From a virus: a DNA stretch of 22,111 nucleotides. This document shows positions 16,354 to 22,111 of the stretch, piece by piece (positions within the stretch are counted from its first letter, which is position 1; the number at the start of each line of letters is the position of its first letter). Under the pieces are notes generated by a model. It made no database searches and had not been told where the DNA came from. It was given only the letters and a program-made list of their open reading frames with translations. The stretch covers positions 1 through 22,111 of IMG/VR virus record IMGVR_UViG_3300020190_000389; one strand, written 5' to 3'. The translations under genes were made by a program, and so were the position numbers.

Positions 16354-16818
16354 ATGGGATGTGGTTGTAATAAAAATAAAAACTCTGAAAAATCCTGCAC
16401 TGGCACGGATTGTCCGTCAACAAAAGTAGCAAAAGAAATTACAATTCAACATCTGATTGAACCCGTTTCTAATATAAATACTCGTAGTGTTCCTGTTTGG
16501 TTAAAACAAAAAGGTTATAATATGGATCAAGAATTTAAAAAACGAGAAGTGGCGCCTTCAAATCCGATTGCAAAAGGATTTGGAATGGCAACAAGTTTTA
16601 TTAATGCAATAGCTTCTAAAGGAGTTAACAGCGAAAAAGTAAACATTCCCTTAAAACAATTACGAGTATTGAGTTGTTTTGGGAATAAAGATTCTGGTGG
16701 AGTATTGCCTGCTTGTGAATACCTACAAACAAGTGCGACACCAGGAAAATTCTTTTGTGGAGGATGTGGTTGTGGAGATAAGCCTCTTACTTGGTTAAAC
16801 GGCACTGCAGACGAATAG
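16354..16818 (+). CDS. Small cysteine-cluster protein (hypothetical), probably truncated by a frameshift
   Basis: A 154-residue protein starting 'MGCGCNKNKN', with further Cys pairs (CTGTDC), a central Cys (LSCFGNKDSGG, ACEYLQ) and a dense C-terminal cluster 'FFCGGCGCGDKPLTW'. The spacing suggests bound metal, zinc or iron-sulfur, but this is not demonstrated. No membrane segment or signal peptide is visible. It lies between the lectin-like array and the neck genes, and its role is unknown. It ends at TAG 16816-16818, while the -1 frame carries on with '...DYPKLACPLQMPGFSNY', another Cys/Pro segment that looks like a natural continuation. The stop may therefore be bypassed by -1 frameshifting or result from a one-base loss. 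No Shine-Dalgarno is obvious before the ATG. Confidence 0.55.
   Translation: MGCGCNKNKNSEKSCTGTDCPSTKVAKEITIQHLIEPVSNINTRSVPVWLKQKGYNMDQEFKKREVAPSNPIAKGFGMATSFINAIASKGVNSEKVNIPLKQLRVLSCFGNKDSGGVLPACEYLQTSATPGKFFCGGCGCGDKPLTWLNGTADE
16794..16800 (+). promoter_or_regulatory. Candidate -1 frameshift slippery heptamer G_TTA_AAC
   Basis: The heptamer is in register (TTA AAC codons of the 16354 gene) inside the only interval where a shift to the -1 frame avoids both stops: the -1 frame is open from 16782 and the 0 frame closes at 16816. GTTAAAC is a used slippery site in some RNA viruses. No strong stimulatory stem is evident downstream. Confidence 0.3.
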
Positions 16819-16847
16819 ATTATCCAAAACTTGCCTGTCCTCTTCAA

Positions 16848-16988
16848 ATGCCTGGGTTCTCTAATTATAAAGAATCTGCACCAGAAGAATCTGTTGCACC
16901 AGTTACTCGTCGGGCCTATATCGAAAAGATGAAATTTGAAGAATTAAATTCGGTTTCAGTAACCATGCCAGAAGATCCTAAGAGTTAA
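16848..16988 (+). CDS. Small hypothetical frame, probable C-terminal extension of the 16354 gene
   Basis: From ATG 16848 this gives 46 residues (MPGFSNYKESAPEES ... RRAYIEKMKFEELNSVSV). The same frame is open back to 16782, with a TTG at 16791, and upstream of the ATG it reads 'DYPKLACPLQ', which looks conserved in style (Cys-Pro, Pro-Gly) rather than random. No Shine-Dalgarno precedes ATG 16848. The best explanation is that this is the end of the preceding cysteine-cluster protein reached by a -1 shift, giving a product of about 205 residues. The alternative is a separate small gene starting at TTG 16791 or ATG 16848. The charged tail may be a short helix. Function unknown. Confidence 0.4.
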   Translation: MPGFSNYKESAPEESVAPVTRRAYIEKMKFEELNSVSVTMPEDPKS

Positions 16989-17009
16989 ATATTTTCGAGT
17001 GAAGGCCCA

Positions 17010-17032
17010 GCTCCTTATAAATAAAATGGAGC
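17010..17032 (+). promoter_or_regulatory. Small hairpin that would sequester the gp13 ribosome binding site
   Basis: GCTCC (17010-17014) pairs with GGAGC (17028-17032) around a 13-nt AT-rich loop containing the late promoter octamer. The 3' arm is the Shine-Dalgarno for gp13. In T4, genes such as e (lysozyme) use a hairpin of this kind to block translation of read-through RNA while late-promoter RNA escapes it. The five-pair stem is short, so it may form weakly. Confidence 0.4.
17016..17023 (+). promoter_or_regulatory. T4-type late promoter (TATAAATA) for the neck/terminase block
   Basis: An exact TATAAATA in the 48-nt gap before gp13. T4 geometry puts the transcription start at about G17029, inside the GGAG Shine-Dalgarno (17028-17031), leaving only about 8 nt of leader. 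It lies in the loop of the 17010-17032 inverted repeat. Confidence 0.6.
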
Positions 17033-17036
17033 AATA

Positions 17037-17840
17037 ATGGGAAATATTAACTCAAAAGACAAAATTATTAAATACGCACTCAGGGCATTAGGTCATCCTG
17101 TAATAGACATCAATGTAGACCACGAACAATGTCTGGATCGCGTAGACGACGCGCTAGAGTTGTTTGCAGAACGACACTTTGATGGAGTAGAAAAGGTGTA
17201 TTTTCGTCATACTATGACCGAAGATAATATACAAAAACGATATATTGATACAGAAACCTTATCTAATCCTACCGGTATAACCGGAGACGGACCCGATGGA
17301 ACAACCATAGTAAGTGTTGTAAAATTATTTCGTTTTAGTAATTTTGCTAACATTAATATGTTTGATATCAGATATCAACTTGCCCTAACAGATTATTTTG
17401 GCATCAATAGAGGACTGGCTTCTCAATCCTCACTAGGTCTTCCTCAATACAGCGCAACAAAACGATATATTAATTTAATTGAACAATTTTTTGCTCCAGA
17501 AAAAGCCATAAGATTTAGTAAAGTTAAAAACAGAATTTATATTGACGGAACTATGGAAGAATTATCAGCAGGTGCAGTTATGGTTATTGAGGCCTATGCT
17601 GCACTGGATCCAAACAAGTACACTGAAATATACGACGACAGATTATTAAAAAAATATGTTACTGCACTAATTAAAAGACAATGGGGAGCGAATATGGCAA
17701 AATTTGATGGAGTTCAATTGCCTGGTGGAATCACCACTCGAGGCGCTGCAATTCAACAAGAGGCAATACAAGAAATAGAATTAATCGAAAACGAGATAAG
17801 AGGAACACACGAACTACCTTCTGACTTCTTCATAGGATAA
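17037..17840 (+). CDS. 13: Neck protein gp13 (head completion)
   Basis: A 267-residue protein with Shine-Dalgarno GGAG 5 nt upstream. T4 gp13 (309 aa) works with gp14 as the neck that closes the filled head and receives the tail. The N-terminus here carries the family signature: 'ALRALGHPVIDINVDHEQC' followed by 'DRVDDALELFAERHFDGVEKVYFRH', a helix-rich start in which the 'D-x-x-DDAL-x-F-x-x-x-HFDGVEK' run is characteristic of T4-superfamily gp13. The C-terminal half is helical with 'KKYVTALIKRQWGANMAKF', also typical. It is the first gene of the conserved 13-14-15-16-17 block and is followed by gp14 after 3 nt. It is shorter than the T4 protein. Confidence 0.9.
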   Translation: MGNINSKDKIIKYALRALGHPVIDINVDHEQCLDRVDDALELFAERHFDGVEKVYFRHTMTEDNIQKRYIDTETLSNPTGITGDGPDGTTIVSVVKLFRFSNFANINMFDIRYQLALTDYFGINRGLASQSSLGLPQYSATKRYINLIEQFFAPEKAIRFSKVKNRIYIDGTMEELSAGAVMVIEAYAALDPNKYTEIYDDRLLKKYVTALIKRQWGANMAKFDGVQLPGGITTRGAAIQQEAIQEIELIENEIRGTHELPSDFFIG

Positions 17841-17843
17841 TGT

Positions 17844-18782
17844 ATGGCGACAAATCCGTATTTCAGATCATACGATTCTGATCGAGAACAAAAACTCATC
17901 AATGAATTGACTATTGAAACTATTCGTGCAATGGGTCGAGATGTTCTGTATATTCCTAGAGATTATTTGAATATAGACAACATATTCGGAGAAGATCCTG
18001 AAGCAAAATTTACCGAAGGATATCCAATAGAGGCCTATCTGGTAGACGTAGATCGGTTTCAGGGAAATCGAGACGTTATCGCAAAATTTGGTGTACAAAT
18101 AACAGATCGTTGCACTATACTGTTATCTAAAACTAGATTCGAAGAAGAAATAAAACTTAAAAGAACAGAGATACTCAAGCCTCGTGCTGGAGATTTAATA
18201 TATCTTCCTCTTTCCAAGTCTTTATTTGAAATCAATTATGTAGAAGACGAATTTCCATTTTATCAATTAGGCGGATTAACTACATATACTCTTACTCTGG
18301 AACTGTTCACATACGACGGAGAAACCATCGATGTTGGAGTTACCGATGTAGATGTCATAGAAACAGAAAGAAAAACTCCTGCCATTATATCGTATATTCA
18401 CGGAAGTCCTATTACTGGATCAAATGAAATTAGAGACGGCGAATTAGTATTTCAAGTATTAGGAGTAACCGGGCCCGGTTCTACTTTAGCAAATGCAACA
18501 GCAACTGCTACAGTAGTAGATATTATTCACGGCACGACAATGAACGCACTGTATCTGTCTGGAATTAGTGGTGCCTTCTCTTATAGTCAAACTCAAACCG
18601 TTAAGGGAAGTGTATCAGGTGCAGAATATTACTTCCGAGTAGCAGGAACATCCAGTGACAGAATAATTCCAACAGATCCGTTTACCGGTAAAAATGTAAA
18701 CGATAATAATGATTTGAAACAGTCTACAATGACCATTTTTGATTTTACTGATATTGATCCGTTTTCTGAAGGAAATTATTAA
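17844..18782 (+). CDS. 14: Neck protein gp14 (head completion)
   Basis: A 312-residue protein with AGGA (17834-17837) as Shine-Dalgarno, starting 3 nt after gp13. T4 gp14 (256 aa) forms the neck with gp13. Recognisable family segments are 'NPYFRSYDSDREQKLINEL' at the N-terminus, 'GRDVLYIPRDYLNIDNIFGED' (~31-51), 'YPIEAYLVDVDRFQGN' and 'FGVQITDRCTILLSKTRFEEE', then 'RPRAGDLIYLPLSKSLFEI'-type text (here KPRAGDLIYLPLSKSLFEI). Residues ~190-280 hold a Gly/Thr-rich beta segment not needed for the T4 protein, and this explains the extra length. The stop overlaps the gp15 start (TAATG). Confidence 0.9.
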   Translation: MATNPYFRSYDSDREQKLINELTIETIRAMGRDVLYIPRDYLNIDNIFGEDPEAKFTEGYPIEAYLVDVDRFQGNRDVIAKFGVQITDRCTILLSKTRFEEEIKLKRTEILKPRAGDLIYLPLSKSLFEINYVEDEFPFYQLGGLTTYTLTLELFTYDGETIDVGVTDVDVIETERKTPAIISYIHGSPITGSNEIRDGELVFQVLGVTGPGSTLANATATATVVDIIHGTTMNALYLSGISGAFSYSQTQTVKGSVSGAEYYFRVAGTSSDRIIPTDPFTGKNVNDNNDLKQSTMTIFDFTDIDPFSEGNY

Positions 18783-19528
18783 TGTTTAATCAGATTTTAG
18801 AAAGCGGGTTTGACGATATTATTAAAAAACATGTTATTGCATTCGGTTCGTTGTTTAGTTCTGTTTATACCATGACTGAAAGAAACGGCCAAACAGAAAA
18901 AAGAAGAGTTCCAATATCATTTGGTGCAAAAGAAAAATTTATTCAAATAATTATAAACGAAAGTGGTCTAACAGATAAAACTCATATTCAAATGGATTTA
19001 CCGAGAATGGGATTTGAACTGGTAAATATTCAATACGATCCTGGACGCAGAATAAACAAACTACAAAAGAAAACAAAAATTCTTAACAATGTTCAAAAAC
19101 AAGCTTTTTCAGAATCTCCTTATAATTTTACATTTGCACTGTATGTATTTTCTAGAAGTATGCAACACAATTTACAAGTAATTGAACAAATTGCTCCGTA
19201 TTTTACTCCAGACTTTACTGTTACAATGAATATGAACGAACTGTACCAACGAGTAGATGTTCCTATTGTTCTAATGGACATAGATATTAACGAAGATTAT
19301 GAAGGAACATTCGATCAGCGTAGATCAATAGTTTCTGTGTTGCAGTTTAATATGAAAGGTTACATTTACTCGCCCACAAAAACTAATACTACTGGTGTTA
19401 TTGAAACTAGTGACATTAATTTGTTTGACGGCTTGACTGGAAATAATTTTATTTTAGATATTGGATATACCGGAGACGCTGATATCGGTCCGTCAAGTAT
19501 TGTTTGGTCTCCCGAAGGAAATCCATGA
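18782..19528 (+). CDS. 15: Tail terminator / proximal tail sheath stabiliser gp15
   Basis: A 248-residue protein overlapping the gp14 stop by one base (TAATG), with AAGGAA about 8 nt upstream. T4 gp15 (272 aa) forms a hexameric ring that caps the tail tube and sheath and docks the tail to the neck. Here 'FGSLFSSVYTMTERNGQTEK' followed by 'RVPISFGAKEKFIQII' (~21-57), 'MDLPRMGFELVNIQYDPGRRI' and 'NVQKQAFSESPYNFTFALYVFSRSM' (~105-135) are the conserved core seen across T4-like gp15 proteins. The position between gp14 and gp16 agrees. It overlaps gp16 by 4 nt (ATGA). Confidence 0.9.
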   Translation: MFNQILESGFDDIIKKHVIAFGSLFSSVYTMTERNGQTEKRRVPISFGAKEKFIQIIINESGLTDKTHIQMDLPRMGFELVNIQYDPGRRINKLQKKTKILNNVQKQAFSESPYNFTFALYVFSRSMQHNLQVIEQIAPYFTPDFTVTMNMNELYQRVDVPIVLMDIDINEDYEGTFDQRRSIVSVLQFNMKGYIYSPTKTNTTGVIETSDINLFDGLTGNNFILDIGYTGDADIGPSSIVWSPEGNP

Positions 19529-19959
19529 AATCTAGTAATGAAAAAATATCAGATGCACTGAATATCAAATTTACACCAGAAGAAACTACTTCAATAGTTA
19601 AACCTGTTCCAGAAAAAGAGTCTACAGATTTAACAGGAGATTTTAATTCTGCTCGACAGAATATTTCTTCTCTGATTGATACTGGAATGACTGCATTAGA
19701 CGGAATATTAAAGGTGGCAACAGAATCCGATTCTCCCAGAGCATATGAAGTATTATCTAATATGATCAGAACTTTAAGTGAAATGAATAAGGATCTGATG
19801 GATATACACGAGAAAATGTCGAATACCGAATCTAAAAAAATTACAGTTAAAAATACAACAAATAATTCAATATATGTGGGATCTACTAGTGATCTTCAAA
19901 ATCTAATTAATAGAGAAAGAAGTCCGTTAAAAGTTTTTGAAGAAGAGGATAAAGAATGA
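19525..19959 (+). CDS. 16: Small terminase subunit gp16
   Basis: I choose ATG 19525 (144 residues) over the in-frame TTG 19504: it overlaps the gp15 stop as ATGA and has AAGGA (19515-19519) 5 nt upstream. T4 gp16 (164 aa) forms a ring that recognises DNA and stimulates gp17 during packaging initiation. The central helical region 'NISSLIDTGMTALDGILKVA' followed by 'SPRAYEVLSNMIRTLSEMNKDLMDIHEKM' (~45-98) is the typical coiled-coil ring-forming core, with the 'A-L-x-G-I-L ... PRA-x-EV' pattern of T4-like phages. The tail is acidic (EEEDKE). Its stop overlaps the gp17 start (ATGA). Confidence 0.85.
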   Translation: MKSSNEKISDALNIKFTPEETTSIVKPVPEKESTDLTGDFNSARQNISSLIDTGMTALDGILKVATESDSPRAYEVLSNMIRTLSEMNKDLMDIHEKMSNTESKKITVKNTTNNSIYVGSTSDLQNLINRERSPLKVFEEEDKE

Positions 19960-21677
19960 AGAAGCCTGGATATCTGGGAAACACAAATCTTAAACCAGAA
20001 GGCCAACGCATTGAATTCACTAAAGAACAAGTAGAAGAATATGTTCGTTGTGCCCAAGATCCTAGTTATTTTGTATCCAAATATATCAAAGTAGTTTCTC
20101 TTGATAAAGGTCTTGTTGCTTTTGATATGTATCCGTATCAGAAAAAAATGATCGAAATGATTCATAATAATAGATTTGTTATAGCAAAACTTCCCAGACA
20201 GAGTGGAAAAACTACAACAGTTGCCTCTTATTTACTACATTATATTTTATTTAATCAGAGTGTTAATATTGCCATTCTGGCAAACAAACAGTCTACTGCA
20301 AGAGAAATTCTTGCACGGTTGAAATTGTCATACGAATATTTGCCTCTTTGGTTACAACAAGGAGTTCGAGAATGGAACAAGCACTCTATTGTTTTAGAAA
20401 ACGGGTCTAGAATCATTGCAGCAGCAACTTCTTCTAGTGCAATCCGTGGAGGATCATACAATGTTATTCTTTTAGACGAATACGCACACGTTCCTACTAC
20501 AGTGGCAGAAGAATTCTTCAGCTCCGTTTATCCTACGATCACTGCCGGTCAAACTACCAGAGTTATAATGATTTCTACTCCAAAGGGCCTAAATATGTTT
20601 TATCGTTTTTGGAAAGGAGCTCAAAGTAAACAAAATGAATATATTCCGATGGAAGTTACATGGAATGAGGTTCCAAAATACCCAGGAGGTCCATTACGAG
20701 ACGAAGAATGGAAACAAGAAACTATACGAAATTCTTCAGAACGACAATTTCAAGAAGAATTCGTATGTGATTTTATAGGATCAACCAATACTCTGATATC
20801 ATCTCAAAAATTAAACAGCTTAGTCTGGAAAAAGCCTATTTCTAAAACTAATGACGGGTTAACAATTTTAGAACCGAGTCCAGAACCAAACGAAAAGGGA
20901 CGATCTAATATTTATTTTATGGTAGTAGATGTGGCTCGAGGACAAGGAAAAGACTACAGCGCATTTACCATTGTAGATATAACTAAATTTCCGTATCGTG
21001 TGGTAGGAAAATACAGAAATAATACTGTTTCTCCGTTATTGTTTCCGTCTATTATTCGTGCAGTTGCTGGCAGATACAATAATGCCTATGTGATGGTGGA
21101 ACTAAATGACATTGGAGCCCAAGTGGCTGATGTATTGCATACAGATCTAGAATACGAAAATTTAGTTAAATCTAATATTTTAGGTAGAAAAGGACAGGTA
21201 TTAAACGAAGGCTTTGGAAGACAAAAATCTCTTCAACTAGGAGTCAGAACAAGTCAAATAGTCAAAAAAGTCGGATGTGCAGTTTTAAAGAATCTTATAG
21301 AAAACGATAAATTAATTGTCGAAGATTCTGATATTATCGAAGAACTTACCACCTTTATTGCAGATAATTCATCGTTTCAGGCAGAAGACGGGTATACAGA
21401 CGATTTGGTTATGACTCTGGTTTTATTTTCTTGGGCGACTCGTCAAGAATTTTTTAAAAATATTACAGATTCCGATATCAGAACAGAAATGTATTCACAA
21501 GAAATGAAAAAAATAGAAGAAGATTTGTTACCATTTGGTTATATTTTAGACGGAACCCCTGAGATATCACTTGAATCTGATTCAGAAGATACAAAAAAAG
21601 ATAATTGGTTATTGGCACATCAATCTGAAGATCCAAAACGATGGGTGGATCTGTACCGACAAAATAGATTTTTTTGA
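19956..21677 (+). CDS. 17: Large terminase subunit gp17 (ATPase/nuclease packaging motor)
   Basis: A 573-residue protein (T4: 610) that pumps DNA into the prohead and cuts the concatemer. Shine-Dalgarno GAGG lies 7 nt upstream. The ATPase domain carries the deviant Walker A R81-Q-S-G84-K85-T86-T, a Walker B 'ILLDE' with D174 and catalytic E175, and the coupling motif S207-T-P. The C-terminal RNase H-like nuclease holds metal ligands D325 (in 'FMVVDVARGQGKDYSAF'), E382 ('VMVELNDIGAQ') and D482/D483 ('GYTDDLVMTL'), corresponding to the D, E, D triad of T4. All key residues are present, so it should be active. It is the last gene of the block; no terminator is visible before the sheath promoter. 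Confidence 0.97.
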   Translation: MKKPGYLGNTNLKPEGQRIEFTKEQVEEYVRCAQDPSYFVSKYIKVVSLDKGLVAFDMYPYQKKMIEMIHNNRFVIAKLPRQSGKTTTVASYLLHYILFNQSVNIAILANKQSTAREILARLKLSYEYLPLWLQQGVREWNKHSIVLENGSRIIAAATSSSAIRGGSYNVILLDEYAHVPTTVAEEFFSSVYPTITAGQTTRVIMISTPKGLNMFYRFWKGAQSKQNEYIPMEVTWNEVPKYPGGPLRDEEWKQETIRNSSERQFQEEFVCDFIGSTNTLISSQKLNSLVWKKPISKTNDGLTILEPSPEPNEKGRSNIYFMVVDVARGQGKDYSAFTIVDITKFPYRVVGKYRNNTVSPLLFPSIIRAVAGRYNNAYVMVELNDIGAQVADVLHTDLEYENLVKSNILGRKGQVLNEGFGRQKSLQLGVRTSQIVKKVGCAVLKNLIENDKLIVEDSDIIEELTTFIADNSSFQAEDGYTDDLVMTLVLFSWATRQEFFKNITDSDIRTEMYSQEMKKIEEDLLPFGYILDGTPEISLESDSEDTKKDNWLLAHQSEDPKRWVDLYRQNRFF

Positions 21678-21690
21678 AAATATAAAAAAG

Positions 21691-21698
21691 TATAAATA
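21691..21698 (+). promoter_or_regulatory. T4-type late promoter (TATAAATA) for the sheath-position gene
   Basis: An exact TATAAATA in the 52-nt gap after gp17. T4 geometry gives a start at about A21704 and a 26-nt leader containing AAAGGAGA (21717-21724), a strong Shine-Dalgarno 6 nt before ATG 21730. This is the best-formed promoter and ribosome-site pair in the window, as expected for a highly expressed structural gene. Confidence 0.8.
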
Positions 21699-21729
21699 AG
21701 TAAAAGTTTTAGATCTAAAGGAGACTTAA

Positions 21730-22111
21730 ATGACAGCAAGATCTCGACCAAATATTAAGTTAAAATTAACAGATACTTCTTTCGTAATTCCACCAACAGA
21801 CACTCTTCTAAATACAAGTACAGCAGCTTGTTGGGCTCCCGAATTGGGTTTGTTAGCGACTGCAACAGAAATTCAAAACGGATTTATTCGAGTAGAGTCT
21901 CAGGGAAATTGGTTTGGTCGAGTAACTTCTTTAATTCAAAATGCAATCGGTGTTACAGAAGGAAATCTTGATAGATTTGAGTTAATAATGAATGGAGTTT
22001 CTGGTTCAAACGGAGTAACTACTGGCGGTGCAATCGGATTACTAAATTCCCCATACGGAACAACGTATACTGTTAATGTACTTCAGGGTGTAACAAATGG
22101 CTTAACCCTGA
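21730..22111 (+). CDS. 18: Probable tail sheath protein gp18 (N-terminal part, runs off the window)
   Basis: ATG 21730 opens a frame continuing to the window end (127 residues seen), behind a strong late promoter and Shine-Dalgarno. In T4-like genomes the gene after 17 is 18, the contractile tail sheath, and the strong expression signals agree. The visible sequence starts 'MTARSRPNIKLKLTDTSFV', roughly like the sheath N-terminus 'S-P-G-I/V-x-x-x-x-x-D-x-S', and continues 'STAACWAPELGLLATATEIQ' and 'NWFGRVTSLIQNAIG'. It does not match the T4 gp18 N-terminus closely, so the assignment is mainly positional. An inserted or different structural protein cannot be excluded. Confidence 0.55.
   Translation, partial: MTARSRPNIKLKLTDTSFVIPPTDTLLNTSTAACWAPELGLLATATEIQNGFIRVESQGNWFGRVTSLIQNAIGVTEGNLDRFELIMNGVSGSNGVTTGGAIGLLNSPYGTTYTVNVLQGVTNGLTL

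Noticed and set aside
16473-16480. Exact TATAAATA within the cysteine-cluster gene
   Set aside because: No start codon with a ribosome site follows within a sensible distance apart from the weak small frame at 16848; probably chance.
19504-19524. TTG 19504 as the start of gp16
   Set aside because: ATG 19525 has AAGGA at good spacing and the usual ATGA overlap with gp15; the TTG has neither.
1-22111. tRNA genes, CRISPR arrays, insertion sequences, integrase or attachment sites
   Set aside because: No cloverleaf-like sequences, regularly spaced repeats, transposase or integrase motifs were seen on reading either strand.

Overview
The window looks like a stretch of the late structural/morphogenesis region of a T4-like contractile-tailed bacteriophage (Caudoviricetes, T4 superfamily). 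Three things support this: (1) the gene order baseplate wedge gp8 ... neck gp13, neck gp14, tail terminator gp15, small terminase gp16, large terminase gp17, then a tail-sheath-position gene, all on the + strand and tightly packed; (2) exact matches to the T4-type late promoter TATAAATA at 1982, 8885, 17016 and 21691, each just ahead of a gene; (3) a large terminase with a readable ATPase and nuclease motif set. The DNA is AT-rich with compact overlaps (ATGA, TAATG), as in AT-rich aquatic T4-like phages. The host cannot be named from this sequence.

Layout. 2-1330 is the 3' part of a gp8-like baseplate wedge gene. 1335-2012 and 2021-4744 encode a small baseplate/tail-associated protein and a large glycine-hinged fibre-like protein. 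4765-16343 is an accessory array holding the unusual content: three paralogous proteins with collagen-like (Gly-X-Y) N-termini (4765, 7602, 13194), two proteins (5917, and the split pair 15305/15537) pairing cysteine-rich repeats with a C-terminal DUF1566/C-type-lectin-like domain, and a 1401-residue protein (8985) with a GC-rich poly-glycine/cysteine-rich head, a BACON-like Ig-fold domain and cysteine-rich repeats at its end. A cysteine repeat of the form GxCC-x-C-x-T-x-C-x-G-x-W/F-x-C recurs across these proteins, and one collagen-like protein ends in a dockerin-like calcium-binding motif. 16354-16988 is a small cysteine-rich protein that appears split by a -1 frameshift. 17037-21677 is the conserved neck/terminator/packaging block, and 21730 onward begins the probable tail sheath gene.

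How the genes fit together. In T4 the interval between genes 8 and 13 holds 9, 10, 11, 12 and wac (fibre connector, baseplate pins, short tail fibres, whiskers). Here that slot holds the collagen/Cys-rich/lectin-like array, so the inference is that this phage uses a different set of baseplate-peripheral or virion-surface adhesins, probably disulfide-rich and carbohydrate-binding. Neck proteins gp13/gp14 and terminator gp15 would join head and tail, and gp16/gp17 would package the DNA. Late promoters divide the region into at least four transcription starts (fibre gene, giant protein, neck/terminase block, sheath).

Special points: a 28-codon upstream ORF that would be leaderless on the late transcript and ends in a TAATG coupling with the giant gene; a late promoter sitting in the loop of a small hairpin whose 3' arm is the gp13 Shine-Dalgarno; and two apparently split genes, one at an A6 run and one with a G_TTA_AAC heptamer in the overlap. 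No tRNA, CRISPR, IS element or integrase is seen. No gene-free stretch exceeds 300 bases.
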